A stretch of DNA of 64,000 nt from an uncultured Bacilli bacterium (GTDB taxonomy: Bacteria > Bacillota_I > Bacilli_A > RF39 > UBA660), in contig CAKONK010000001.1 in NCBI GenBank assembly GCA_934097085.1, positions 1 to 64,000 of the forward strand, in the 5' to 3' direction. Positions 8,801 through 16,661 of the stretch are shown piece after piece (the stretch's first letter is position 1; every line of letters begins with the position of its first letter). The notes beneath the pieces are model-generated. The model saw nothing but the letters and a program-made list of their open reading frames with translations, was not told the DNA's origin and did not search any database. The translations under genes and the position numbers were made by a program.

Positions 8801-10494
8801 ATTTTTTCACTTATTGAACTAATATTTGTTAAATCAATATATTTATTATCATCAGCATTACTTGTATGAATTGATCCATAATAACCATATTTAACATAGT
8901 CACCTTCAAATGTTAATTTAAATTTTTTGGTATTTTCATCTAAAACTATATTATTTTCTGAAATATCAATTGTATGAAGTCCTGGTTGATAATATGTTTG
9001 AGGTTTTAATAATTCATAACTTGAATTATATTCATAATCTGAAACAATTATTTCATTATTTCGATAATAAACATATATAGTTTTATTATATGCATTAACA
9101 TAAAATTTAACTTTTTTTAATAATTCTTTTGTATTACCTTTTGTAAATGTAGTACTTTGTCCAGTTGCTCTATAAGAGTTATTATAATCTACTTCACTTA
9201 CATCAGTTATACTACTATAAGAACTTTTCATAGTATTATAAGGTAAATATATAAAAGTATCATTATTTCCCCATGAATTTTGTATTATCCATGCCCCTTT
9301 TATTGTATATAAATCACCTTTAGTACAAGAATAGTCATTTCCTACCTTTGTAGCATCAGTTATTTCAAAATCCGTTTTATTTAAGCAAATATTATGCGTG
9401 TAATTGTCATCCCAACCAATAACTGAAACTGCATGGTTCATTCCTGAACTAGGATTCCATTTATAAGGTATATAATATATAATGTTTTTTCCATTGGAGT
9501 TTAATGCTTTTTCTGATCCAGTTGGTATATATTCTACCGATAAATTTATATAAGCTCCAACAGAAACATATAAAGAACCATTATTAACAATTTGTTTCTT
9601 TATAAGACTTACTAAAGCATCAACATCGGACTGATTATTGGTTGATAACGGATTAAAAAATAGAAATTCATTTAAACTATATTCAGTATTGTCTATATTT
9701 GTGATTTCAAATGGTGAAAGTTTAGAATTATAGTTATAATCATACTTCCAATATTTATTACTATTTATAATTTTATCACTATTGTAATTTGACCCATCAC
9801 TGCAATTTCCATCACATAAAATTGGGGAAATACCAATTGCTGTTGAATTAGCAAATCTTAGTATATTTCCACCTTCATTTAAATTGTCACCAATAACTTG
9901 ACTATTATTATATAAAAAAGGGTTTTTTCCTATATCTATTGAATTTGAAGGTGAAGTAGTTGCATAATCTATTTGTTTTTCAGAAAAAGTTAACATTTTA
10001 GTTTTGTTACTTTTTATAGCTAAATGGCTTTCCAAAGAAGTCGCTGAAGAAAATGCCCAACATAACCCTTCAGAACCCTGATTATAAATATTTGTAATGT
10101 AGCCGTCATCCCTTAAATTATAATATGATAATAATGTTTTTTCATTTGAAACACCTTGTTTAGCTAATAAATCATCCTTATATGAATGATCTATTATATA
10201 TATTTCTGGAATATGGCCATATTCACTACTTTGACCACTTTTTAAGTATTCGACATAATCTGGATTTAAGTATGGTTCTTCATCTTCCTTATTCTTTTCA
10301 GTTAAAATAATTTCACCAGTTTCATTATAAATATCCTCAATATATTTTTTTGCCTCGGATGGTAAATAATTATAACTTTCTGATTTTAATACTCTTTCTA
10401 TTTTATTAGAACTAAAATGTTTAAATAATATAAAAGTACCTATAAACAAAACCACACTAAAAACTAAAACGATTTTTTTAACACAACTTCTCAC
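5854..10494 (-). CDS. Giant papain-family protease with InlB-type repeats and dockerin
   Basis: A 1546-aa surface-destined protease. After an N-terminal membrane helix (about 6-26) comes a C1A papain-like domain with all catalytic elements: Cys145 in GLCWAFSS, His354 in GMNHAVSVIGWDD, Asn406 in QNSWGNN. The middle (about 690-960) has GLUG-like repeats (GGLIGI, GGIIGYVG, GGIVGDSS), then a Big_2-like Ig domain (about 1020-1095), then five InlB B-type (Listeria-Bacteroides) repeats recognised by FKEWNTKSDGTG and LYAQW motifs (about 1096-1400). The last 65 residues form a type I dockerin with two Ca-binding/helix units (GDINGDALINSADLLKIRQHL and a second copy). The start is GTG with AGGAAGTAGGTAG upstream. 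It is first in an apparent operon with the surface-protein gene. Confidence 0.85.
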   Translation of the reverse strand: MRSCVKKIVLVFSVVLFIGTFILFKHFSSNKIERVLKSESYNYLPSEAKKYIEDIYNETGEIILTEKNKEDEEPYLNPDYVEYLKSGQSSEYGHIPEIYIIDHSYKDDLLAKQGVSNEKTLLSYYNLRDDGYITNIYNQGSEGLCWAFSSATSLESHLAIKSNKTKMLTFSEKQIDYATTSPSNSIDIGKNPFLYNNSQVIGDNLNEGGNILRFANSTAIGISPILCDGNCSDGSNYNSDKIINSNKYWKYDYNYNSKLSPFEITNIDNTEYSLNEFLFFNPLSTNNQSDVDALVSLIKKQIVNNGSLYVSVGAYINLSVEYIPTGSEKALNSNGKNIIYYIPYKWNPSSGMNHAVSVIGWDDNYTHNICLNKTDFEITDATKVGNDYSCTKGDLYTIKGAWIIQNSWGNNDTFIYLPYNTMKSSYSSITDVSEVDYNNSYRATGQSTTFTKGNTKELLKKVKFYVNAYNKTIYVYYRNNEIIVSDYEYNSSYELLKPQTYYQPGLHTIDISENNIVLDENTKKFKLTFEGDYVKYGYYGSIHTSNADDNKYIDLTNISSISEKILTKCTLEDNKCISDPHTVSFDDNNVFVVSGVSRNLSSNDNLTFKILNQNNEDVTNLFHVFRNYSVSNYINALLSYNSENVKLGTYTIEVYYNNEKYDEIEWKLTTHNNKMLGIGTEENPYKIKTSFDLNSLRNLYTTGSYYVLDNDLDLSYDTTNTKGLFYNSGAGWLPISNFYGSFNGNNHVISGVYINRPKGTSDVPVGIFEKIYGKNNYIKNLIIKDVNINGNYDAGALAGIVHVVDGIEISNVSVISGKVNSSYSNGGLIGIINVPGGVTENVNCNMHNLYSNVNVGSMDTTFAGGIIGYVGSEKLNATISDSASFSKVSGNGSNGDSSIGGIVGDSSLLNNFTINNAISAGSYQSRATSRLGVTVGRIYKNNSVNITGVWYINEIKLYGEITSNGTEKFNNNTAVTMDDLIANNYANYFEHKSDWSKPEIDGYKRFPMLTTLLDKFDFTKTIDDFEMKISETKSIYDLITPNTDNAKNIKWTYDDEYLTISSSGVITPKKIGVTTIHISSLYDGYKDDIQVTILEAKTITFNSNNPSNEESSQIVAINRKFNLTKNLFTYKGHTFKEWNTKSDGTGIVYYDEQLIESGINEDLKLYAIWSENQYKITFDGNGVTSNNNKTVDLNLTYPSEGTISFGNMDFTKENYYIDNWNTKQDGTGIKFSAKSSDSIIFNNIPFDEQNNITLYAQWKEEKYTITFNSNQGSGNMPNLELTKNVSANLSKNTFTRENYIFKNWNTKSDGTGMSYEDEQLISITEDITLYAQWEKIKVKITYCLDDSCTNKEKYDYELGSKIAIINNNVELAGYTFRSWNTLADGNGKDYFANNEIVLNEDLILYPIYTQNFTYKINNYEVNEKENYISKIKPNTSITDILTNITFGDNCSANFEVKNNLIYTGGKTKIYYNGSVVREFTNIVTGDINGDALINSADLLKIRQHLIGVKPLNGIYFTASDINYDNIVNSADLLRIRQHLIGTKTIG

Positions 10495-10782
10495 AAACTA
10501 CCTACTTCCTATTTTAAATATTATCATATTTATAAGTTTAAGTCTATAACATTATTCAAAAAAATAGACTAAATAAAAATTTGTCTATCTATTTCCATAA
10601 TTATTTAACCCCTTTTTAAACTCGAAAGAATCCGCTAGTTTAAAACTTATTACAAATAAAGTATATCATAACGCTTACAGAAAACAAATATTTTTTAATT
10701 TTTTTACATATTAAATAATTCAATTTTATTGTAAAAGAAAACTGGTTTTGATATAATATTTTTAGAGTAAAGAGGTATTGAT
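10495..10782. promoter_or_regulatory. Divergent intergenic region; promoter for the HerA-like gene at 10729-10757
   Basis: The plus-strand promoter reads TTGTAA, 17 bp, TATAAT (10729-10757), followed by AGAGGT before the ATG at 10783. On the minus side an AT-rich stretch precedes the protease gene, with a TATGATAAT-like -10 near 10525, but no convincing -35. No small gene was seen here. Confidence 0.65.
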
Positions 10783-12525
10783 ATGATAGGAACTATTGAA
10801 CAAATTATTAATAATCAAATTGAGGTTAAACTTGCACTTGATGTAAAGAAAACTGCTAACTTAATAAACCTTTATGTTTTAATAAAGGATACTAATAAAT
10901 CTTTTATTGGAGAAATAACTGAGCTTAGTCTAACAAAATGTAAGGTTAATATTTTAGGAAAATTAGAAAATAATGACTTTGTCTATGGATTTGATGAAAA
11001 GCCCTCTTTTGCAAGTGTCATATATTTACTTAATTATGACTTTGTAAAAAATATTGTAGGTTTTAAAAATAACAACTTAATTATGGGTAAAAGTCCATTT
11101 TATGAAAATGCCTATATTAATGCTGATATCAATAGTTTATTTGGTTCACACTTTGCTATATTTGGATCCTCTGGAAGTGGTAAAAGTTGTGGTTTTACAA
11201 GAATTATGCAAAATTTAATGAAAAGTGAAAATATGAATGATAAACCAAATATTATAATATTTGATGCTTATGGTGAATATGCAAGAGCTTTCAATTACTT
11301 AAATAATGAACCTACTTTTGCCTATAAAACATATAATACTGATTTAAATAGCAATGATGAAATACTTCTTTTACCTCCATGGCTTTTAGGAGTCGATGAA
11401 TATGCACTACTTCTCGAAGCAAATGATAAATCGCAATTAAGTTTAATTGAAAAAACTCTTAGATATGTTAATCTATTTATAAAGGATGATGAAACTGTTA
11501 AGGCTTATAAAAATACAATTTTAGCAAAAGCCCTTCTTGATATACTAATAAGTGGTAAACCAGGACCTCAAATAAGAGATCAAGTTATTGGTGTTCTTAC
11601 TAAAACTCATACTGATGAAATAAATCTTGAAAGTGAAATTAGTGAACCTGGATATTATCGTACATTTAGACAATGTATGAGAGTTGATGACCATAATAAA
11701 ATTAATGCTATTGAACAAGTAACTGACTTTTTACAAAAATTTATTGGTGAGGAAGTAACTTTTTCTCTTCCTGATGGAACTTTTCCATTTACTTTACAAG
11801 ATGTATCAAATGCCTTAGAATTTGCTCTTATTGATGAAGGTGTATGGAAAAATGATAGTGTATTTAATATGATGAATATTTTAAAAGTTAGACTTGATAG
11901 CATATTAAATAGTGATAATAAAAAATATTTTGAATATCCAGAGTATATAAGTTTGGAAAGTTATATTGATAGAATATTACATACTCAAAATGGTAAAAAA
12001 GCCCAAATAATTAACTTTAACATTAATTATGTTACTGAAAGACTTGGTAAATCACTTGTAAAAATATATTCTAAATTAATATTTAATTATGTTACATCTT
12101 TAAAAGCAAGAGGTTCACAGCCATTTAATATCATTATTGAAGAGGCCCATAGATATGTTCAAAATGATATTGATAGCGAGGTACTTGGTTATAATATATT
12201 TGAAAGAATTGCTAAAGAAGGAAGAAAATATGGTATACTTTTAGGGCTTATTTCTCAAAGGCCATCAGAAATAAGTGAAACTACATTAAGTCAATGTAAT
12301 AACTTTATAATATTTAAAATGACTCACCCTACTGATATTGCTTATATTAAAAAGGTTGTTCCCTTTATGAGTGAGGAAAATACTGAAAAAATGAAATCAA
12401 TTTTACCAGGTAATGCTTTATGTTTTGGTACAGCATTTAAAATGCCTTTACTTGTAAAATTTGAATATCCTGATCCTGCTCCACAAAGTGATAATGTAAA
12501 TTTAGGTAGTGTTTGGTTTAAATAA
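10783..12525 (+). CDS. HerA/DUF87-like hexameric ATPase
   Basis: A 580-aa RecA-fold ATPase of the HerA/FtsK superfamily. It has an N-terminal HAS-barrel-like beta domain (about 1-95), Walker A FGSSGSGKSCGFTRI (about 127-141), Walker B region IIIFDAYGEY (about 157-166), a long helical insert, and late-conserved IIIEEAHRYVQND (about 447) and LLGLISQRPSEIS (about 483) motifs containing the sensor and arginine-finger-type residues. HerA proteins translocate DNA, often with the NurA nuclease, but no nurA is adjacent. The neighbour is a HIT protein 30 bp downstream on the same strand. Possible roles include DNA repair or a stand-alone defence-type ATPase; the window does not decide. Confidence 0.75.
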   Translation: MIGTIEQIINNQIEVKLALDVKKTANLINLYVLIKDTNKSFIGEITELSLTKCKVNILGKLENNDFVYGFDEKPSFASVIYLLNYDFVKNIVGFKNNNLIMGKSPFYENAYINADINSLFGSHFAIFGSSGSGKSCGFTRIMQNLMKSENMNDKPNIIIFDAYGEYARAFNYLNNEPTFAYKTYNTDLNSNDEILLLPPWLLGVDEYALLLEANDKSQLSLIEKTLRYVNLFIKDDETVKAYKNTILAKALLDILISGKPGPQIRDQVIGVLTKTHTDEINLESEISEPGYYRTFRQCMRVDDHNKINAIEQVTDFLQKFIGEEVTFSLPDGTFPFTLQDVSNALEFALIDEGVWKNDSVFNMMNILKVRLDSILNSDNKKYFEYPEYISLESYIDRILHTQNGKKAQIINFNINYVTERLGKSLVKIYSKLIFNYVTSLKARGSQPFNIIIEEAHRYVQNDIDSEVLGYNIFERIAKEGRKYGILLGLISQRPSEISETTLSQCNNFIIFKMTHPTDIAYIKKVVPFMSEENTEKMKSILPGNALCFGTAFKMPLLVKFEYPDPAPQSDNVNLGSVWFK

Positions 12526-12554
12526 TTGATATAATAATTTTAACGGAGGTAATT

Positions 12555-12941
12555 ATGAATTGTTTATTTTGCAATATTGCACAAAATGAAAAAGAAAGAA
12601 TGACTGTTTATGAAGATGAAAGTTTAGTACTTATTATGGATAAATTTCCTATTTGTGATGGACATGCTTTAGTTATTCCTAAAAAACATTTCGAAGATAT
12701 TTATGAAGTTGATGAAAAAACTTTATCTCATATGTTTGAGGTTGCTAAAAATTATGCTAAAGTTTTAATGGACGTTACAAATGAAAAAGGATGCACTTTT
12801 TCTATAAACTATGGTGATAAACAAGAAATTAAACATTTACATTTACACATTATGCCAAATTATAAGGTTAAACCTTCTAAAAAGGTTGATGAAGTATATA
12901 ATTTAGTAGTGAGTTATTATGAAAAAGAAAAGAAGAATTAA
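12555..12941 (+). CDS. HIT-family nucleotide hydrolase/transferase
   Basis: A 128-aa histidine-triad protein. The catalytic HLHLHIMPN sequence (about residues 95-103) gives the HxHxH motif, with the family N-terminus CLFCNI and the GHALVIPKKHFEDI segment. HIT proteins hydrolyse nucleoside phosphoramidates or dinucleoside polyphosphates in the cytoplasm; the exact substrate is not visible. The start is preceded by GGAGGTAATT. Its 3' end overlaps the CapA-like gene by 23 bp, so the two are coupled. Confidence 0.88.
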   Translation: MNCLFCNIAQNEKERMTVYEDESLVLIMDKFPICDGHALVIPKKHFEDIYEVDEKTLSHMFEVAKNYAKVLMDVTNEKGCTFSINYGDKQEIKHLHLHIMPNYKVKPSKKVDEVYNLVVSYYEKEKKN

Positions 12942-14157
12942 AAAAAGTATTAAAATTTGTTTTACATTTATATTTTTAATTGCTTTAGTGGTTGTTTCCT
13001 ACTTAATAATCAATAATAATGGTGGTAAAGATTTTAATTTTAATAAATTAGTTAATGAAAATAAGATTACTTACCCTATAGTTAATAAAATCTCTTTAGT
13101 GGCCACTGGTGATGCTCTTTTACATAATCCTGTTTATATTAGTGCTTATGATAATTCTACAGAAAGTTTTAATTTTGCACCACAACTTGAACTTGTTAAG
13201 GAAGAAATTAAAAATTATGATATAAAATATTATAATCAAGAAACGGTTTTTGGTGGTAAACTAACTGATAGATTTAACTGTAAATATAATATGCCAGGTT
13301 ATTGCTCTTACCCCTATTTTAACACTCCATCAGAATTTGGTGATGCAATGGTTGATGCTGGATTTAATATGGTATCTCTTGCCTCAAATCATAGCGCTGA
13401 TTGTACTTATGCATCAGATACTTGTATTACTAATTCATATAATTATTGGAAAAGTAAAGCCGTTGTATTTGATGGTTTTAATGAAGATGAAACTAAAGAA
13501 AACAAATATAATATTGGTGAAAAAAATGGAATTAAGTATGGTTTTTTAAATTATACAAATACTTTAAATGGTCTTGATAATTCAGTTAGTAATATTAAAT
13601 ATAAAATAGATTTATATGATGAAGAAACCGCTAAAAAGGAAATTGAAGATTTAAAAACTAAAGTTGATGTTGTTATAGTGGCAATGCATTGGCATAAAGC
13701 AAGTGCTGAGTATGAAACAGTTCCTACACAAGCTAATAAAGAAATAGCAAATTATCTTGCCTCTTTAGGTGTTGATATCATTTTAGGAACTTATTCACAT
13801 TGTTTGCAACCATTTGATATAATTGGAAATACTGTAGTATTTTATTCACTTGGTAACTTCATTTCTAATCAAGGTGATTTAGTTTCCTCAATTGGATATA
13901 AAGGTGTTGTTGGAGTTCTTGCTTCAATGGATATAACAAAAACAACATATGAGGATGGAAGTACAGAAGTTAAAGTAGATAACTTAGGTGCTGATTTAAC
14001 TTATACTTATAATAAAAATCACCGTGATTATAAAGTAATACCATTTAGTAAAATGAGTGAAGAATATAACAAAGACTATAAAAATATTTATGAAGATTAT
14101 AAAAATATTCTTACTTCACTTAATCAAAATATAAATATTAAACCTATAATGAACTAG
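12919..14157 (+). CDS. CapA-family (PGA_cap) metallophosphatase-like protein
   Basis: A 412-aa protein anchored by one N-terminal helix (about 12-30) with the rest extracytoplasmic. The domain is the CapA/PgsA-type calcineurin-like fold, with SLVATGDALLHNP (metal site 1), SLASNHSADC (NH motif), VVIVAMHWHKASAEYE and IILGTYSHCLQPF, then VVFYSLGNFISNQ. Family members occur in poly-gamma-glutamate synthesis and as general cell-surface hydrolases. No capB/capC neighbours are present, so a PGA role is not supported here. A strong terminator follows directly. Confidence 0.8.
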   Translation: MKKKRRIKKSIKICFTFIFLIALVVVSYLIINNNGGKDFNFNKLVNENKITYPIVNKISLVATGDALLHNPVYISAYDNSTESFNFAPQLELVKEEIKNYDIKYYNQETVFGGKLTDRFNCKYNMPGYCSYPYFNTPSEFGDAMVDAGFNMVSLASNHSADCTYASDTCITNSYNYWKSKAVVFDGFNEDETKENKYNIGEKNGIKYGFLNYTNTLNGLDNSVSNIKYKIDLYDEETAKKEIEDLKTKVDVVIVAMHWHKASAEYETVPTQANKEIANYLASLGVDIILGTYSHCLQPFDIIGNTVVFYSLGNFISNQGDLVSSIGYKGVVGVLASMDITKTTYEDGSTEVKVDNLGADLTYTYNKNHRDYKVIPFSKMSEEYNKDYKNIYEDYKNILTSLNQNINIKPIMN

Positions 14158-14176
14158 AAATTAGTTCATTTTTTTA
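14148..14176 (+). terminator. Terminator of the HerA-HIT-CapA operon
   Basis: Perfect 8-bp stem AATGAACT/AGTTCATT, 7-nt loop, then seven T. It overlaps the end of the CapA-like gene. Confidence 0.85.
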
Positions 14177-14191
14177 AATCATTCTTAAACA

Positions 14192-14217
14192 TAAAAAAAA
14201 GAAAAGCATTTGCTTTT
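14192..14217 (-). terminator. Terminator of the small YjcZ-like genes
   Basis: On the minus strand AAAAGC/GCTTTT closes a 4-nt loop, followed by TTTTCTTTTTTTT. It lies just past the stop of the 39-aa gene. Confidence 0.65.
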
Positions 14218-14219
14218 CC

Positions 14220-14339
14220 TTAGAAAATTGGTCCCATTATTATTGCAAGTAAGATAAATAAAATTAATACTATGAAAAAATAATTATTAAATCCATTTAA
14301 ACAGTTTTCTGTTGGATTTTTTTTATTACAACAACTCAT
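14220..14339 (-). CDS. 39-aa YjcZ-like tail-anchored micro-protein
   Basis: A short gene reading MSCCNKKNPTENC, then NGFNNY and a hydrophobic helix ending ILLAIIMGPIF before the stop. The architecture (polar, Cys/Asn-rich head plus a C-terminal hydrophobic helix of about 18 residues) is that of the YjcZ/YhzZ-type sporulation micro-proteins, although it lacks the exact family core. The start is well defined by AGAGGTG about 6 nt upstream. It directly follows a second such gene 9 bp away on the same strand. It is too short for most gene callers; its reality is inferred from the RBS, the helix and the paired arrangement. Confidence 0.6.
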   Translation of the reverse strand: MSCCNKKNPTENCLNGFNNYFFIVLILFILLAIIMGPIF

Positions 14340-14348
14340 ATTACACCT

Positions 14349-14435
14349 CTAAATATAAGCACCGACTATGATTATAAGAAGTATAAATAATACTAATATA
14401 ATCGCAGCTCCAAGACCATTTCCACAATGATTCAT
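14349..14435 (-). CDS. 28-aa YjcZ-family sporulation micro-protein
   Basis: Reads MNHCGNGLGAAIILVLFILL and ends IIIVGAYI. This closely fits the YjcZ family (tiny transmembrane proteins with the core FxLIxVLFILLIIVGA-Y), which are spore-associated in Bacilli. The ATG at 14435 is chosen because AAAGGAGG lies 7 nt upstream; a longer frame-open extension has no RBS. It is followed 9 bp later by the 39-aa relative. With cotE and sigG it supports a spore-forming lifestyle. Confidence 0.75.
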   Translation of the reverse strand: MNHCGNGLGAAIILVLFILLIIIVGAYI

Positions 14436-14547
14436 ATAAATTCCTCCTTTTTGTCTTTTCATAATATTAAATGCTAAATAATTAATTTTGACACTCATAT
14501 TTAGTTTACTTTTACATATAATAATTTCTAACAATAACCTATTTTTA

Positions 14548-14576
14548 TTGTATTTTTCCCTTATAGTTGCTATAAT
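14548..14576 (+). promoter_or_regulatory. Sigma-A promoter of prsA
   Basis: TTGTAT, 17-bp spacer, TATAAT. The GGAGG ribosome site lies about 8 bp after the -10, so the leader is very short. Confidence 0.75.
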
Positions 14577-14594
14577 TAACTTATGGAGGTAAAG

Positions 14595-15629
14595 ATGAAA
14601 AAGAAAATAGTATTAGCTATGGCACTTACGCTTCTTTTAACAGGATGTGGAAAAGTACCAAAATTAGAAAATGGAAAGGATGCAGTAGTAAGTTTTAAAA
14701 ATGGTGATAAAATCAGTGTAGATGATTTATATACACAAATGAAAGACAAATATGCCTTATCTATACTTGTAAATATGATAGATAAAAAAGTTTTAGAGGA
14801 AACTTTTAAAGATAATATTGAAAAAGCAAAAAAAGCTTCAGAAAGTTATTTAAGTGGATTAAAAGAAAGTTATGAAACTGAAGAAAAATTACTTGTGGCT
14901 ATACAACAATATTATGGTTTCTCTACTTTAGATGAATATAAAGAACAAGTATATTTAAGTTATATGCAATCATATGCAGTAGAGGCTTATGCAAAAGAAA
15001 AAATAACTGACAAAGAAATTGAAAATTATTATAAAAATATGGAAAATGATATTGAAGTTAGTCATATTTTAATTACACCACAAGTTACTGATAAAATGAC
15101 TGATGATGAAAAGAAAAAAGCTGAAACTGAAGCTGAAACAAAAGCAAAATCAATCATTACTGAACTTAAAGATGCAGTTAAAAAAGGTTCATCAGTTGCT
15201 GATGCTTTCTCAGAACTTGCTAAAAAATATAGTGAAGATGAATCAACAAAAGATAAAGGTGGTTCTTTAGGTGAAGTTAATAAAACCACTTTAGGAGACT
15301 CATACACAAATCTTGTAAATAAAGCATATTCTTTAAAAGATGGAGCATATAGCACTGAAGTCCTTAAAACTGACAATGGATATCATGTTATAATGAGAAA
15401 TAAAACTTATGATAAAAAAGAATTAAAAGATGTTAAACAGCAAATTATTGAAACTTTAGCAAAAGAAAAAATGAAAAATGATAATACAATTTCTGTAAAT
15501 GCTCTTCAACATTACCGTAAAGAAAAAGGTATGGAAATCGAAGATTCTACACTTGCTACTCAATATTCAAATTATATTTCAAATACACTTGCATCTTTAA
15601 CACAAGAAAAAAATAATACTACAAAATAA
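14595..15629 (+). CDS. prsA: PrsA-type foldase lipoprotein (parvulin PPIase)
   Basis: Extracytoplasmic peptidyl-prolyl isomerase that helps secreted proteins fold at the outer face of the membrane. It has a lipoprotein signal peptide with lipobox LLTGC (Cys about residue 18), an N-terminal SurA/PrsA-like helical region, and a parvulin domain (about 150-265) starting VSHILI, with the conserved FSELAKKYSEDESTKDKGGSLGEV stretch in two pieces and NGYHVIM. The ATG at 14595 is used because the earlier in-frame ATG at 14583 lies inside the GGAGGT ribosome site. About 344 aa is slightly longer than Bacillus PrsA. Monocistronic: own promoter and terminator. Likely client proteins include the large secreted proteins in this window. 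Confidence 0.88.
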   Translation: MKKKIVLAMALTLLLTGCGKVPKLENGKDAVVSFKNGDKISVDDLYTQMKDKYALSILVNMIDKKVLEETFKDNIEKAKKASESYLSGLKESYETEEKLLVAIQQYYGFSTLDEYKEQVYLSYMQSYAVEAYAKEKITDKEIENYYKNMENDIEVSHILITPQVTDKMTDDEKKKAETEAETKAKSIITELKDAVKKGSSVADAFSELAKKYSEDESTKDKGGSLGEVNKTTLGDSYTNLVNKAYSLKDGAYSTEVLKTDNGYHVIMRNKTYDKKELKDVKQQIIETLAKEKMKNDNTISVNALQHYRKEKGMEIEDSTLATQYSNYISNTLASLTQEKNNTTK

Positions 15630-15655
15630 GGTATCTATAATGATATCTTTTTTTA
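15628..15655 (+). terminator. Terminator of prsA
   Basis: AAGGTATC/GATATCTT stem (one G-U pair) with a 6-nt loop followed by TTTTT. It begins within the stop codon. Confidence 0.75.
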
Positions 15656-15684
15656 TGTAAGCATATTTTATAATATGGAGGTTT

Positions 15685-16176
15685 ATGAATACTGTTTTAA
15701 ATAATTTTTTAGTTACTGGTAAAATTAATAATTTAGATACCACTATAACATCTAATATTATTTCTGTTGAGGTTCCAAGTTCACCACTTTCTATATCTAA
15801 ATTAGCTAATAAAAATATTTGGTCAGATGGAATATTAAAATATTCAATTATAATCACAAATAATTCAAATTCAAATATTACAAATGGCATTTTCAAAGAT
15901 GTTATTAATCCAAAATATGCAAATGTTATACCAAGTAGTGTTTTAGTAAACGGAAGTACTTTACCATTTACTTATAATAAAGCAACAGGTCAATTAGAAA
16001 TTAATAATTTAAATATAAATGCAAATGAAATAGTAACAGTTACCTACTCTGTTTCTAAAAAAGTAAATGAAGTTTTTGTATTAAATAATACAGCATATTT
16101 AAATGATATAGCAAGTAACACTGTAAAAGTAACAAGTATCTTAATTAGAAATTGTAATAATTTTGCACGTAAATAG
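15685..16176 (+). CDS. Short DUF11-repeat protein without signal peptide
   Basis: A 163-aa protein consisting of one DUF11/B_ant-type beta-sandwich repeat: an opening strand LVTGKINNLDTTITSNIISVEV, the core SISKLANKNIWSDG...YSIIITNNS, VIPSSVLVNG, then the start of a next unit (VLNNTAYLND). DUF11 repeats normally build large cell-surface or spore-surface proteins; here a single unit stands alone, and no signal peptide or anchor is seen. ATG with TGGAGG 6 nt upstream. A homologous short protein follows 58 bp later. Assembly on the spore surface, made in the mother cell, would explain the missing signal, but that is inference. Confidence 0.65.
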   Translation: MNTVLNNFLVTGKINNLDTTITSNIISVEVPSSPLSISKLANKNIWSDGILKYSIIITNNSNSNITNGIFKDVINPKYANVIPSSVLVNGSTLPFTYNKATGQLEINNLNINANEIVTVTYSVSKKVNEVFVLNNTAYLNDIASNTVKVTSILIRNCNNFARK

Positions 16177-16234
16177 GACTATTTAATTAATTAATATAAT
16201 TTTAAAAACATATAATTATTATGGAGGTAATAAA

Positions 16235-16627
16235 TTGATAAATGAATTAAATAATACAGCAAATGTATCGGGAACTATAAATGGACAAACTACTACTCTT
16301 ACTTCGAATACACTGGAGGTGAATGTTATAAACGGTTTAACCGCAGTTAAAAGTGCTGATAAAACATCTTGGGCTGATGGTGAACTTACTTATACTTTAA
16401 CTATTAATAACACTACTGGACAAACTTATACATCACCAGTAATTACTGATACTCTTGATACTACGCTTGTTACATTTGTACCAGATAGTGTTACAATTAA
16501 TGGTTCAGCAGCTACATCAAGTCAGTATACATATAATAATTCTAATGGACTACTTACTGTTAATCTTAGTGATATTGCAACTGATGGAACTGCCACTGTT
16601 ACATTCAAAGTTACAAAAAATAATTAA
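16235..16627 (+). CDS. Short DUF11-repeat protein, paralogue of the upstream gene
   Basis: A 130-aa single DUF11 repeat that aligns along its length with its upstream neighbour (LNNTANVSGTINGQTTTL / LNNFLVTGKINNLDTTI; TSWADGELTYTLTINNT / NIWSDGILKYSIIITNN; FVPDSVTING / VIPSSVLVNG). The start is TTG, placed by a strong GGAGG 8 nt upstream; no ATG exists near the N-terminus. There is no signal peptide and no anchor. It ends at a bidirectional terminator. The pair looks like a tandem duplication or two separated units of what in relatives is one multi-repeat protein. Confidence 0.62.
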   Translation: MINELNNTANVSGTINGQTTTLTSNTLEVNVINGLTAVKSADKTSWADGELTYTLTINNTTGQTYTSPVITDTLDTTLVTFVPDSVTINGSAATSSQYTYNNSNGLLTVNLSDIATDGTATVTFKVTKNN

Positions 16628-16631
16628 AATT

Positions 16632-16661
16632 AAAACATCAGCCAAAAAACTGATGTTTTTT
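16632..16661. terminator. Bidirectional terminator between DUF11 and recX genes
   Basis: AAAACATCAG/CTGATGTTTT 10-bp stem with an A-rich loop and T/A tracts on both sides. It serves the plus-strand DUF11 pair and the minus-strand recX. Confidence 0.85.

Noticed and set aside
12919..14157. Poly-gamma-glutamate capsule synthesis
   Set aside because: Only a CapA-family protein is present; no capB, capC or capD nearby.
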